Counted from the stretch's first letter, positions 26,421 to 35,448 are shown. The stretch: 43,137 nt of DNA from Prosthecobacter debontii (GCA_945869675.1 CAMBPS010000023.1:1-43137); one strand, 5' to 3'. Notes: generated by a model not told the origin, from the letters alone. Numbers and translations are program-made.

Positions 26421-28993
26421 ATCTGCACCCAAACTGGAGAACTCCAGGCCATGTTGCCATCGGCTTGTTCGACACGCAGGTAGTAGCGATTTTCATCCGC
26501 GATGGGCGCTTCATCGGTAAAGGTTTGCTCAAAGGTTTTGCTGCCAGGCTCCCATTGCTGATGGTTCTTTTCATTGCGCACAAGTGTGACCCGTTTGATC
26601 GCAGCGGTGCCATCCACTTTGAATTTAAACTCCGGCTTGCCACTCAATGCAATCTCAGTTCCCAAGAGTTGATCGTTGCAGGAGAACTCGACGAAAATCT
26701 TATCTGTAGCCGCGATGGTGCGACGGGCATTGAGACCTTCAATAATTCCTTCACGGGTAAAATCTTTCACATACACCCCGCCGTAGCTTGTGTGAGTGCT
26801 GATGTGATCACTGTTCGCCCAAACGCCGAGTTTGTGGCCGAGCTCGAGCGCGTGCTGATAAACGCCGTTGTTTTTCTCGGTGAAACTGCGGATCGGTTCG
26901 CCGACGACAGGCTTACCGATGACGGTGGAGGAGTGGTTGTATTCCTCGCCGACACGCAGGCCCACGGTGGGTTGCGGGGCATTGAGTCCCTCATAGCTGA
27001 CACGCGCGCCTTGATAGATCTCGATCACATTCTCGACACGATGATCCACTGGGGGAATCTGATCCCAATCTGTGCCCATACCGGTGGCTCCCGTATGAGA
27101 TATGGCGGTGACGGGTTTGCCATAGCGAGTCAGCACATCCCAAAGCTCGGTCGGATGCAACTCAGGATCACCCTCTGTTTTAACGGGAAAAAGACTCTGC
27201 CAAGGTGAGGCTAGATAGTTTTTACGTTGGATATAAACGATCGGGCCGCCGCGCTGAGCAAAGACGATGTTACGGTGACCGTAGGGCCACTTCTGCTCAC
27301 GTTCATACGCATACATGCTGTTGAAGACTCCAGGCGAATAAAACACATCGACCAACTTTTGATTCAGCCACCATTCATAGGGTGTGTAAATTTTGGCAAT
27401 GTCGGTGTGATCACTGGTGCCGAGTGTGTCCAGCTTACCCATGTCGATTGCGTAACGAAACTGTTCCTGCACGCAGCCGTCATTGGCGGTGATGCAATTT
27501 GAAACATCGGTGTGGCGATGATAATCCCCCCAATAGAGCTTGTAGGTCACGCCATCATGAATCCAGGTGTGACGATCCTCACGGGCACGCTCTGGAGTGA
27601 CTGCGTTGATGTAAGCCGCAAAGGGCTCACGAGCCATGGCCGCAGGTGTCGGGGCCAAGGGAATATCCAATTCAGTGGCCACTTTTGCCAGATGAATCCC
27701 GGTAGTCAGCTGCAGTTTCGAAGTGCGTAAATCACTCGGCCAGGCAATCCACAAACTGCCATCTGCGCTTATGGCATGAGTCGTTTGACGATCCTGTGAG
27801 TAAACGCTGTCTGGCAGTGCAAAAGGCTTCGTCCATTGCTTAGCCGCTGCATCGTAGCGCATCAGAGCAATGCGCCAGCAATAGGCTTTGAAGTAACGAA
27901 CCGTCATCCACGGCCTGCCTACTGCATCCAGCATCAGGTGAGGCAGGTTCACCGCAGCTACTTCGTTGGGCTTTGGTTGATTGTTCTTTTTCTTGGCTTC
28001 ACCTTTCGCCACGGCCTTCTTTTTTGCTTTGGGGTTATTGCCGCGCGGAACTGGCGCAGCCAGAGGTGTAGGGCCAGGGAGCCCGGCAAACAATGCATCT
28101 GGCGAAACTAGCTCTTCGACCTTCCCAGTTTTGAAGTCCCAATAAGCAACGACTGTATCCTTTCGTCCATTCAGTCCCTGAGCACCACCATGAGCACGCA
28201 TATCCAGACCCCATTGTTGATTGCCGCGCTCACAGGCTAACCAGATGCCATGCCCATCTTTGCTACTCACCGCGGAGACACGGCCTTCATAGCGATCTGT
28301 GCCAATGAGCGTCTTGGTTTCTCCCACTTTCAAATCAGCTTGGATGTGGGTGCCATACACATTGAATTCATTGCCACGCGATGAGTCGTAAATCACCCAG
28401 GCAGCGTTCTGAACATCAAAGGTCACGCAGGGTTCCCAATCGCCGCCCGCATCGTGAGTGACTTGGATTTCACGCGACCACTCCTTTTTAGCCGGATCAT
28501 AAACGCGACAAAAGATATCGCCCTGCGCACCGCGCATTCCCTGCCAAACCACCCACACTTTACCGGTAGGATCAGTAGCCGCTTTGGCAAAGACATTGCC
28601 GCCATTGGCTGTGCTGGCCAGCTTCATGGACTCCACTTTTCCCTCGCTGATGATCGCTGCATGTAGATCCATGACGTCTTTGTCATTCACCTGTGACCAG
28701 ATGACATGCAGCATGCCCTTTCCATCCGTAGCGATAGCCGGCTGATGGATGATCCCTGCCTCACCAATCTTCAGGACAGACTCGAGTGCTCCCGCTTTTG
28801 ATTGGGCCAAATGCAGCCTGTCTTGCTGACCGTCCCACTGCACATAAGCCACCCAGGGCTGGCCTTTGGAATCCAGCGTCAGCGCAGGAAAGTCAGACTG
28901 GTGGCCCTCGTGGCGAAGGACCTCTATCTTGGGCAGTAGATCTTGCGCAGTGAGTGCAGAGGAAAGGAAAATCAGGCTCAGATAGCGTAACAT
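26414..28993 (-). CDS. Secreted DUF3604 (PHP-like) protein with propeller-like N-terminus
   Basis: 859 residues from the ATG at 28993, where a signal peptide starts (MLRYLSLIFLSSALTAQ). Residues 20-450 carry repeated bladed patterns (DSKGQPWVAYVQW, DGKGMLHVIWSQ, DPTGKVWVVWQG) as in propellers. The C-terminal half is the DUF3604 domain, beginning with the metal-type motif GDYHRHTD at 489-496 and followed by SDHTD and NSDH. It is a predicted exported metal-dependent hydrolase of unknown substrate. An unusual Lys-rich stretch occurs near residues 320-342. Confidence 0.85.
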   Translation of the reverse strand: MLRYLSLIFLSSALTAQDLLPKIEVLRHEGHQSDFPALTLDSKGQPWVAYVQWDGQQDRLHLAQSKAGALESVLKIGEAGIIHQPAIATDGKGMLHVIWSQVNDKDVMDLHAAIISEGKVESMKLASTANGGNVFAKAATDPTGKVWVVWQGMRGAQGDIFCRVYDPAKKEWSREIQVTHDAGGDWEPCVTFDVQNAAWVIYDSSRGNEFNVYGTHIQADLKVGETKTLIGTDRYEGRVSAVSSKDGHGIWLACERGNQQWGLDMRAHGGAQGLNGRKDTVVAYWDFKTGKVEELVSPDALFAGLPGPTPLAAPVPRGNNPKAKKKAVAKGEAKKKNNQPKPNEVAAVNLPHLMLDAVGRPWMTVRYFKAYCWRIALMRYDAAAKQWTKPFALPDSVYSQDRQTTHAISADGSLWIAWPSDLRTSKLQLTTGIHLAKVATELDIPLAPTPAAMAREPFAAYINAVTPERAREDRHTWIHDGVTYKLYWGDYHRHTDVSNCITANDGCVQEQFRYAIDMGKLDTLGTSDHTDIAKIYTPYEWWLNQKLVDVFYSPGVFNSMYAYEREQKWPYGHRNIVFAQRGGPIVYIQRKNYLASPWQSLFPVKTEGDPELHPTELWDVLTRYGKPVTAISHTGATGMGTDWDQIPPVDHRVENVIEIYQGARVSYEGLNAPQPTVGLRVGEEYNHSSTVIGKPVVGEPIRSFTEKNNGVYQHALELGHKLGVWANSDHISTHTSYGGVYVKDFTREGIIEGLNARRTIAATDKIFVEFSCNDQLLGTEIALSGKPEFKFKVDGTAAIKRVTLVRNEKNHQQWEPGSKTFEQTFTDEAPIADENRYYLRVEQADGNMAWSSPVWVQIK

Positions 28994-29065
28994 GCCACTC
29001 TTAACAGAATGCGGTGACCTTCCTTTCAAGGGAAGTTCTAATTGTGATGAGCCCTGAAACTTGGT

Positions 29066-29368
29066 TTATGCAGTATGATCGATCTGCTCAGCTTCCCCGT
29101 GCTCATTCACGCGCACACCAAGGCTTTCCAAAACATTGTCCACGGTTTGCAGATGTTTCAGTGGCAACCGTTTCCGCTGATACTTGCGGAACAGCACATC
29201 TCGCAGAGCCAGCCAATTTTCCAACGTCGGCTGCAGCGGCATCCACTCCTCACCATCAGGATGAGCTAGGCGAAAGAGCCACTCACGAGAGTTCCAGTAA
29301 CCGCGGAAATACTGCTTGCGGCCGTCCTCGAGTCGTTCGTGCCATTCGTGAGATTGATTTTTGGTCAT
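29066..29368 (-). CDS. Small hypothetical protein
   Basis: 100 residues, very rich in charged residues and Trp/Tyr (ending in the EIDHTA-like tail). There is no signal peptide, membrane segment or recognisable motif. The central HPDGEEWMPLQPTLENWLALRD and FRKYQRKRLPLKHL parts look like a soluble helical protein. It is divergent from the CPBP protease, 33 bp apart, and directly upstream of the DUF3604 gene on the same strand. Codon use does not stand out. Function unknown. Confidence 0.65.
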   Translation of the reverse strand: MTKNQSHEWHERLEDGRKQYFRGYWNSREWLFRLAHPDGEEWMPLQPTLENWLALRDVLFRKYQRKRLPLKHLQTVDNVLESLGVRVNEHGEAEQIDHTA

Positions 29369-29401
29369 TGAGAGCGCTCAGGATGCGCTAGTATCGCTCT
29401 C

Positions 29402-30346
29402 ATGCAAGCTGCCATGCCCAATCACACCTCCGCTCTCCCAAAGTTGGTCCTGTACCTTTTGGCCGTCATGCTCGGCGGAGCTCTGCTTTCGGCACCCTTG
29501 TTTGAGCTGGGACAAGCCGTGCTTGTCTGGCTAAAAAGCAGCTCGATCGGTGAAAGTGGCTTGGGGAAGTGGCTTCTCTCAGAGATTCAAAAAGCCCACT
29601 TCACTCGCTATTTTAATCGTGCGGTCCTCATCTGCGCCATCCTATTTATTTGGCCTTTCCTAAGCTGGGTGAAGCTAGATCGCAGTCTCCTGCCCTCATG
29701 GCGGCCGCTGCGATCGGGTCTCAGACAATGGATCATTGGCTTTGCTTTAGCCGCAGGACTCCTGCTTTTATTGGGGCTACTCTTCTACCAAGCTGGCGCT
29801 TACCGCCTCCGCCCCCACCCTGGTTGGTTGAAATTTGGCGAGCCTATCACAGCGGCGCTAGGTGCCGGCATCGTCGAAGAGTTTTTCTTCCGAGCCCTTC
29901 TCTTGGGCCTGCTCCTACGAACCATGACCGCCCGTTCAGCCGTCTTTTGGGCCACCTTCATCTTTGCCATCGTCCACTTCTTGAAGCCGCCTGATGGCTG
30001 GCAGATTCCTGATGATCAGGTCATTTGGTCGAGTGGCTTTGCCGTGCTTGGGCAGATCGCGCTTGGGTTTGGCAGTGTTCAGTTCCTTCTAGCCGAATTT
30101 GCCACCTTGTTTGCCGTCGGCTGGGTGCTCACTCAGGTTCGGATGCACACCGGAGCCCTATGGGCAGGAATCGGCCTGCATGGAGGCTGGGTTTTCGGAC
30201 TCAAATACTTCAGTGGCCTGACTCTCCACCAGACAGGTTGGCTTCCCTGGATCGGTCAAAATCTCAAAATTGGCCTAGCGCCACTGCTCACCGTTCTTCT
30301 GACCGGCTGGCTTGCGACACGACTTCTTTCCAAAAAAGACAAGTGA
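29402..30346 (+). CDS. CPBP family intramembrane metalloprotease
   Basis: 314 residues with about eight hydrophobic helices. The defining residues are present: EE at 159-160 followed by R164 (IVEEFFFR), H192 in IVHFL, and a final motif near WAGIGLHGGW. Members (CAAX protease/bacteriocin-processing) cleave prenylated or signal-type peptides in the membrane, and others act only as scaffolds. The gene is single, upstream of tRNA-Leu by about 55 bp. The start codon could also be the ATG five codons later. Confidence 0.87.
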   Translation: MQAAMPNHTSALPKLVLYLLAVMLGGALLSAPLFELGQAVLVWLKSSSIGESGLGKWLLSEIQKAHFTRYFNRAVLICAILFIWPFLSWVKLDRSLLPSWRPLRSGLRQWIIGFALAAGLLLLLGLLFYQAGAYRLRPHPGWLKFGEPITAALGAGIVEEFFFRALLLGLLLRTMTARSAVFWATFIFAIVHFLKPPDGWQIPDDQVIWSSGFAVLGQIALGFGSVQFLLAEFATLFAVGWVLTQVRMHTGALWAGIGLHGGWVFGLKYFSGLTLHQTGWLPWIGQNLKIGLAPLLTVLLTGWLATRLLSKKDK

Positions 30347-30402
30347 TAAACCATTTGCAGAAAAAGCCAGCATCTGGAATCATGTACTTCACGACTCTCA
30401 TT

Positions 30403-30487
30403 GCCTGAGTGGCGGAATTGGTAGACGCGCCAGACTTAGGATCTGGTTGGGTAACTAGTGCAGGTTCGAGTCCTGTCTCAGGCACCA
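30403..30487 (+). tRNA. tRNA-Leu (anticodon UAG)
   Basis: The acceptor stem GCCTGAG (30403-30409) pairs with CTCAGGC (30477-30483), followed by A and an encoded CCA (30485-30487). The anticodon stem CCAGA/TCTGG encloses CTTAGGA, giving anticodon TAG, which reads CUA. The T-arm GCAGGTTCGAGTCCTGT is complete, and the long variable arm (GGGTAACTA region) fits a class II leucine tRNA. Spurious ORFs run through it on both strands. The sulfatase gene starts 90 bp downstream. Confidence 0.97.
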
Positions 30488-30577
30488 TTGGTGAAGTGAG
30501 TCTTCCGCTTTCAGTCGATACGCTGAATCTGCAAATGCCTGACAGGTTCAGTCTTTGCCAGCGTTTTGAGCTGCTCC

Positions 30578-32017
30578 ATGAAGTCACTCATCACTGCTCT
30601 CCTCACTTGCTTGGCCTCGACAGCTATCACCGCACCGACTTACAATGTGCTGCACATTGTCTCGGATGATTTGAATTGCTCCCTCGCTTGTTATGGCAAC
30701 ACGCAGGTCAAATCGCCCAACATCGACAAGCTGGCAGCTTCGGGGGTTCGCTTTGAAAAGGCCTATTGCCAATTCCCCCTATGCAATCCGAGCCGCTGTT
30801 CCTTCATGACGGGCATGCGACCAGGCAGCACGAAGGTGTATGAAAACAGCACCGACTTCCGCAAGAATTTGCCTGATGTTTTTAGCATCCCGCAGACCTT
30901 TACCCAGGCCGGCGCCTTCTCAGCACGAGTGGGTAAGCTTTACCATTACGGCGTCCCTACCCAGATCGGCACCAGCGGACTGGATGACCCAAAATCCTGG
31001 CAAATGGTGGTCAATCCAATCGGCCATGACAAGCAGGTAGAGGACCAAATCCATACCCTAACGCTTGGACAGTTCGGCGGGACGCTGAGTTGGTTTGCCG
31101 ATCCATCTGAGAAACCGCAAACGGATGCTGTGGGTGCGACTGAGGCGATCAAGCTGCTGGAGGCCAAAAAGGATGGCCCGTTCTACCTTGCCGTCGGCTT
31201 TTTCCGCCCACACACGCCCTATGTAGCACCTCAAAAGTACTTTGACCTCTACCCGCTGGATAAAATCCAACTCGCGACGGGGCCCATGAAGGATGTTCCA
31301 GGCATCCCCGCAGCGGCCTACGCCAGTTACAAGAAGGAGCAGAATCAGCTGACGGATGCGATGCGAAAGGAGATCCTCCAGGCCTACTTTGCCAGCACCA
31401 CCTTCATGGATGACCAAGTCGGTGATTTGATTGCCGCCGTCGAGCGTCTGGGCCTGCGTGAAAAAACGGTCATCGTCTTCCACAGTGACCATGGCTACCA
31501 CACGGGTGATCATGGATTATGGCAAAAGCAGAGTCTCTGGGAGAACTCCGCCCATGTGCCCCTGATCATCAGTGTTCCTGGAAATACAAAGAATGGCACG
31601 ACCTGCGGACGCACGGTCGAGCTTGTAGATCTCCATGCCACACTCGCGGATGTATGTGGGCTACCAATTCCGAAAACAGATGGCACCAGCCTGAAACCTC
31701 TTTTAGACAATCCAGCTGCCGCATGGGATCGGCCTGCCTTTACTCAAGTATTGCGCGGAGCCCCTGTGGGCAGCACTGCGCCGAACTTCAACCCCAAGGA
31801 ACTGAAGAAAAAAGGCAAAGGAAAGGGAAAAGGCTTCCTTGGTATCAGTGTCCGCAGTGAGCAATTCCGCTACACCGAGTGGGATGAAGGTCGCCAAGGA
31901 GCCACGCTTCATGATTTGCAGAGCGACCCCCAGGAAACTCAAAATCTAGCTTCAGATCCTGCTCATGCAGAAACGATCGCGAAAATGAAAGCCCAGTTGG
32001 CTAAGTTAAAGAAGTGA
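30578..32017 (+). CDS. Secreted sulfatase (iduronate-2-sulfatase-like)
   Basis: 479 residues from the ATG at 30578, which opens a signal peptide (MKSLITALLTCLASTAITA). A TTG at 30566 is the longer alternative. The sulfatase signature C69-N-P-S-R73 (formylglycine cysteine) sits in QFPLCNPSRCSF. The metal-site DD is at 30-31, and SDHGYHTGDHGLW is in the C-terminal part. It hydrolyses sulfate esters of polysaccharides after conversion of C69 by a formylglycine-generating enzyme, which is not in this window. The Lys/Gly-rich insert near 31795-31835 is unusual. Confidence 0.92.
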   Translation: MKSLITALLTCLASTAITAPTYNVLHIVSDDLNCSLACYGNTQVKSPNIDKLAASGVRFEKAYCQFPLCNPSRCSFMTGMRPGSTKVYENSTDFRKNLPDVFSIPQTFTQAGAFSARVGKLYHYGVPTQIGTSGLDDPKSWQMVVNPIGHDKQVEDQIHTLTLGQFGGTLSWFADPSEKPQTDAVGATEAIKLLEAKKDGPFYLAVGFFRPHTPYVAPQKYFDLYPLDKIQLATGPMKDVPGIPAAAYASYKKEQNQLTDAMRKEILQAYFASTTFMDDQVGDLIAAVERLGLREKTVIVFHSDHGYHTGDHGLWQKQSLWENSAHVPLIISVPGNTKNGTTCGRTVELVDLHATLADVCGLPIPKTDGTSLKPLLDNPAAAWDRPAFTQVLRGAPVGSTAPNFNPKELKKKGKGKGKGFLGISVRSEQFRYTEWDEGRQGATLHDLQSDPQETQNLASDPAHAETIAKMKAQLAKLKK

Positions 32018-32090
32018 AGCCGATTGGTGAAGCCTATTGGCTATGAACCTAGCCCAGATCACTCATCCAGCATCTTCTACCTGACCGCGC

Positions 32091-32747
32091 TTACTTACCC
32101 AGCAAGGAAGGCATCTTCATTTCCTGATAGCCTTCCGGAGCTGTGAAGACCGCGTCATCCAGCGCCTCTTGTTTCGCAGAGACCAGCTCGCTCGTGACGA
32201 TTTTCCCCATGACCGACATTTCAGATTTGACGACCATGCCAGGGAAATCATTGTTTTGAGGCGCTATCGCGGCGGCTGGATTGCCCATGGCTTTCATGAG
32301 CTTGTCCTGAATGGCATTGAGCTCGGCAAAGTGATCAAAGTTCTTAGCCACCCAGAACCTGCCAGAACCGATTTTACCGGACCAAGTGTAGATCTCCGTT
32401 TCATAGTCACCCACTTTTTCCAGCTTGCCTGTGGCAGCAGGCTTGGCGGAGGGCTCACCTTTACCCAGAAGATTGCCAGCCAAAGCCAGGATACCTTTCA
32501 TGCTGTCGCCATTCATCTTCATCAGCATTTTTTGCTCGTGCATGAACATGAGGATCTCTCCCGTGGCAGCATCTGAAATCATGCTCATCTTCTGGCCGAT
32601 ATCAGCGCGCGATTTGTCGCCTTTGACTTTGATGGTCATCTCGTCGGCTTTGCCATCGGCCGCGGTCTTTTGGATCAAGGTCCAGTCCGCATGAGCAGAC
32701 TGCTGGAAAGTGAAAATCAGGGTAAAGAGAACGACGAATTTTTTCAT
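32091..32747 (-). CDS. Exported DUF4412 protein
   Basis: 218 residues from the ATG at 32747, which starts the signal peptide (MKKFVVLFTLIFTFQQSAHA). The body matches DUF4412: IKVKGDKSRADIGQKMSMISDAATGEILMF, then MLMKMNGDSMKG. These proteins are periplasmic or outer-membrane-associated beta structures whose role is unknown. The gene is divergent from opgG, with about 100 bp between them. The C-terminal end (EGYQEMKMPSLL) is also typical. Confidence 0.82.
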   Translation of the reverse strand: MKKFVVLFTLIFTFQQSAHADWTLIQKTAADGKADEMTIKVKGDKSRADIGQKMSMISDAATGEILMFMHEQKMLMKMNGDSMKGILALAGNLLGKGEPSAKPAATGKLEKVGDYETEIYTWSGKIGSGRFWVAKNFDHFAELNAIQDKLMKAMGNPAAAIAPQNNDFPGMVVKSEMSVMGKIVTSELVSAKQEALDDAVFTAPEGYQEMKMPSLLGK

Positions 32748-32851
32748 GCGCTTCCATGCTAGATGGCGGCTGCCGTGATCGTCAAGGCAACACTGCAATT
32801 GCATCAGGGCAGGGATCGTCTATGCATCCCTGCTCTCAAGATATCCGCTGC

Positions 32852-34438
32852 ATGATTCGCGTTCTATTCATCTCTGCCTTTGCTCTCACTGCTTCCTGTG
32901 CCGCCATGGCCGAAGGTTTTTCCTTTGAATCGGTCCGTGCTCTGGCCAAAGAACGGGCAGCTGCACCCTTCGTCCCGCAGGCAGATGATCTAGCCGATTT
33001 CTGGAAGAACCTCAGTTATGATCAGCACCGCGACATCCGCTTTAAAATGGAGCAGGGCCTGTGGTCGAGCGAAAAGAAGCCTTTCTCCATCGACTTCTTT
33101 CACCCTGGCTGGACAGCTAAAAAATCCGTTCAGCTTTTTGAAGTCAAAGGTTTAGAAACCAAGCCGCTGATCTTTGATCGCAGCCTGTTTGACTACGGCA
33201 AACAAACGATTCCGAGTGATGTTCCCTCACCGCCCGGCTACGCAGGCTGGCGCGCGCGCACCCATCTGAACTCGGCCGATTACATGGATGAATACCTGGT
33301 CTTTCTTGGCGCTAGCTACTTCCGCAGCATTCCGGCTAAGGCCCCGTATGGGCTTTCCGCGCGTGGTCTTTCTCTGAATAGCGGCCTGCCAGGTGTGCCG
33401 GAGGAGTTTCCTGATTTCCAGAAGTTCTGGCTTAAAACACCCGAGCCCGACGCCAAAAGCATGACGACTTGGGCACTTCTCGATGGCCCCAGTGTCTCTG
33501 GTGCCTACCAATTTCACATCACACCGGGCGTTGAAACCGTCATGGAGATCGAAGCGGAAATCACCCTGCGTCAGACAGTTCAGCAACTCGGACTGGCCCC
33601 CTTTTCCAGCATGTTCTGGTATGGTGAAATCACCCATCCACGCCCTTACGACTTCCGCCCAGAAATTCATGATAGCGACGGCCTGCTGATGGAGCTCTCC
33701 ACGGGTGCCAAACACTTCCGCCCGCTCGATCAGACGCCAGGACTCTTCCGTCACTGCGTCTTCTCTCTGGATCAAGCTCAGTCCTGGTCGCTCGTGCAGC
33801 GGGATCGTTCTTTTACCTCCTACCAGGATGTGGAGGCCCAGTATCACAATCGCCCAAGCGTGCGTGTGGAGCCTGTGAAAGGCTTTGATCAGGGTGTCCT
33901 GCATCTCATTGAAATGCCAACGGAGGACGAAACCAACGACAACATCATCCTCGTCTTTGAACCCAGCCCAAAGCCTGAAGTTGGCAAACCTTTCCATTTC
34001 AAATATAGCCTTGTCTGGCAGCGTGATCCGAAGCCATCCGGCCTCTTTACGGTGAAAGACACTCGTTTTGGCAATCCGGTGCAACACGCTGAACAGCTGC
34101 TCTTCACCATCGACTTCGCCAAGCCTCTGCACCCTGAAAAGAAAGTCGGCGAGATGAAATGGGACGACATCAAAGGCTACAAAGCTGTCGTCACCGCCAA
34201 TAAAGGCGATGTCAAAATCGTGCATTCCGACATCACCGATCTCAGCATGGCCAATGTCGATAGCCTCCCGCTGGAAATGGGTCGTAATCCCGCTGTCCAC
34301 ATGCCCCAAGTCCTGCGCGCCTTCTTTGTCCTGGAGCCCAATGCAGATCTGCGCGACATCGACCTGACCTGCGAAATCCAAGACGCCAACGGCAAAGCCG
34401 TAAGCGAGCGCTGGCTGTATCTTTGGAAGAAACTCTAA
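32852..34438 (+). CDS. Periplasmic glucan biosynthesis protein OpgG/OpgD-like
   Basis: 528 residues from the ATG at 32852, where a signal peptide (MIRVLFISAFALTASCAAMA) begins; an ATG at 32756 would add 32 residues. The start FSFESVRALAKERAAAPF, then NLSYDQHRDIRF and the later YLVFLGASYFRS and LDGPSVSGAYQF are hallmarks of the OpgG/OpgD (MdoG) family. OpgG acts in the periplasm in the branching or transfer of osmoregulated periplasmic glucans. The usual partner OpgH is not seen in the window. I cannot tell OpgG from OpgD. Confidence 0.9.
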   Translation: MIRVLFISAFALTASCAAMAEGFSFESVRALAKERAAAPFVPQADDLADFWKNLSYDQHRDIRFKMEQGLWSSEKKPFSIDFFHPGWTAKKSVQLFEVKGLETKPLIFDRSLFDYGKQTIPSDVPSPPGYAGWRARTHLNSADYMDEYLVFLGASYFRSIPAKAPYGLSARGLSLNSGLPGVPEEFPDFQKFWLKTPEPDAKSMTTWALLDGPSVSGAYQFHITPGVETVMEIEAEITLRQTVQQLGLAPFSSMFWYGEITHPRPYDFRPEIHDSDGLLMELSTGAKHFRPLDQTPGLFRHCVFSLDQAQSWSLVQRDRSFTSYQDVEAQYHNRPSVRVEPVKGFDQGVLHLIEMPTEDETNDNIILVFEPSPKPEVGKPFHFKYSLVWQRDPKPSGLFTVKDTRFGNPVQHAEQLLFTIDFAKPLHPEKKVGEMKWDDIKGYKAVVTANKGDVKIVHSDITDLSMANVDSLPLEMGRNPAVHMPQVLRAFFVLEPNADLRDIDLTCEIQDANGKAVSERWLYLWKKL

Positions 34439-34460
34439 AGCCATCGCCTGATTTGAATCC

Positions 34461-35057
34461 ATGCAGCCCACCGATACTTCCAAGAGCTACGATTCCATCG
34501 CGCATCAGTGGCTAGAACCGCATCTCACCACGAACGGTATTCGCCAGCACGAGCAAGCACTTAGGTTTCGCCCCAAGGGCGGACTGGCGCTTGATGTCGG
34601 CTGCGGATGCAGCGGCCGGTTTCTTCGATTGTTGGAGCATCACGACTACGAAGTCGAGGGACTGGATGTGTCAGCGCAGATGATTGCACTGGCAAAGACA
34701 AGGAATCCCACCACGACATTTTATCATGCCGACGTGTGCGAGTGGATGCCAACCAAGCCGTATGACTTCATCACTGCTTGGGATAGCATCTGGCATGTGC
34801 CACTCGAGAGCAGCGAGAACGTCATACGTAAGCTCTGCGGCGCTTTAAACCCAGGAGGTATCTTCATCTGGACCACGGGCGGTTTGGACGGCCCCGAAGA
34901 AAAGCAGGATTCGAGCATGGGGCCTCCGATCTATTACAGTGTCTTGGGCATTCCGAAAACACTGGAGACGATTTCAGAGGCTGGATGTGTCTGCCGTCAT
35001 CTTGAATATGATCAAATGCCGGAAAAGCATGTTTTCATCATCGCACAAAAAGCTTAA
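34461..35057 (+). CDS. Class I SAM-dependent methyltransferase
   Basis: 198 residues. The Rossmann-type SAM motif ALDVGCGCSGRFLRLLE is near residue 38, the acidic residue of motif II is in VEGLDVSAQM, and FYHADVCEWMPTKPYDFITAWDSIWHV follows. It resembles small-molecule methyltransferases of broad UbiE/Tam type; the acceptor is unknown. It lies 22 bp after opgG and may be cotranscribed with it. Three bases after its TAA stop begins copy 2 of the repeat. Confidence 0.85.
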   Translation: MQPTDTSKSYDSIAHQWLEPHLTTNGIRQHEQALRFRPKGGLALDVGCGCSGRFLRLLEHHDYEVEGLDVSAQMIALAKTRNPTTTFYHADVCEWMPTKPYDFITAWDSIWHVPLESSENVIRKLCGALNPGGIFIWTTGGLDGPEEKQDSSMGPPIYYSVLGIPKTLETISEAGCVCRHLEYDQMPEKHVFIIAQKA

Positions 35058-35060
35058 CGC

Positions 35061-35303
35061 TAAACCTCCCGACTAACTTGCTGTGCAGTTATGCGCTGTT
35101 TCGCACACCATGAATGGTATGAGACTGTTCGTGATTCGAGTTTCTAATCACAGGAATGGGTTCTGACCTGTAAATCTTGTCTTTCTGTTTTCCTGTAGAA
35201 TGGAGTCTCCAGTTGCTTTGTTGTCTCCGACTCATACGGCCAAAGTTACTCTTCGTTCCACATCCCACGCCCCGTGGATTGTCTGCTAGATTCAGGAATG
35301 GCT
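35061..35303 (+). repeat. Dispersed repeat, copy 2 (243 bp)
   Basis: This is the second copy of the element at 1966-2219, in the same orientation. It is shorter by 8 bases near 35146 and by 3 bases near 35220. About eight scattered substitutions distinguish it from copy 1. It begins three bases after the methyltransferase stop and its last bases overlap the stop codon of the minus-strand zinc-ribbon gene. It therefore fills the gap between two converging genes exactly. In both copies the 5' end follows a plus-strand gene. Confidence 0.9.
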
Positions 35304-35448
35304 AAGAGTCTCCATCATCCCCAGCGCAACAGGAGCCGCTGGCGATGTAGCAGGCGTCGCAGATGAAGAGATCGTCAAATGCCGTGGCTTCTGGGCTACC
35401 GCAGTGAGCGCAGACGGGTGGCTGCGGGAGGTCGCTTTCTTCGGTCAT
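35302..35448 (-). CDS. 48-residue zinc-ribbon-like protein
   Basis: A short ORF of 48 codons plus stop. Two Cys-x2-Cys pairs are clear: C13-x2-C16 (VCAHCGS) and C30-x2-C33 (ICDACYIA), as in zinc ribbons or zinc knuckles. A CC pair follows at C40-C41 and the tail is acidic (GDDGDS). It lies 36 bp downstream of the kinase-MurQ fusion gene on the same strand, so it is probably cotranscribed. It has no signal peptide. Function is unknown; such mini-proteins are common and often conserved in this group. Its stop codon overlaps the edge of repeat copy 2. Confidence 0.75.
   Translation of the reverse strand: MTEESDLPQPPVCAHCGSPEATAFDDLFICDACYIASGSCCAGDDGDS

Noticed and set aside
30288..30587. Minus-strand ORF running through the tRNA gene
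   Set aside because: The reverse strand of a tRNA-Leu gene gives a well-known spurious peptide pattern (VPETGLEPALVTQ); it is an annotation artefact.
33227..34483. 418-codon minus-strand ORF opposite opgG
   Set aside because: Antisense shadow; the plus strand carries the OpgG family motifs and signal peptide.
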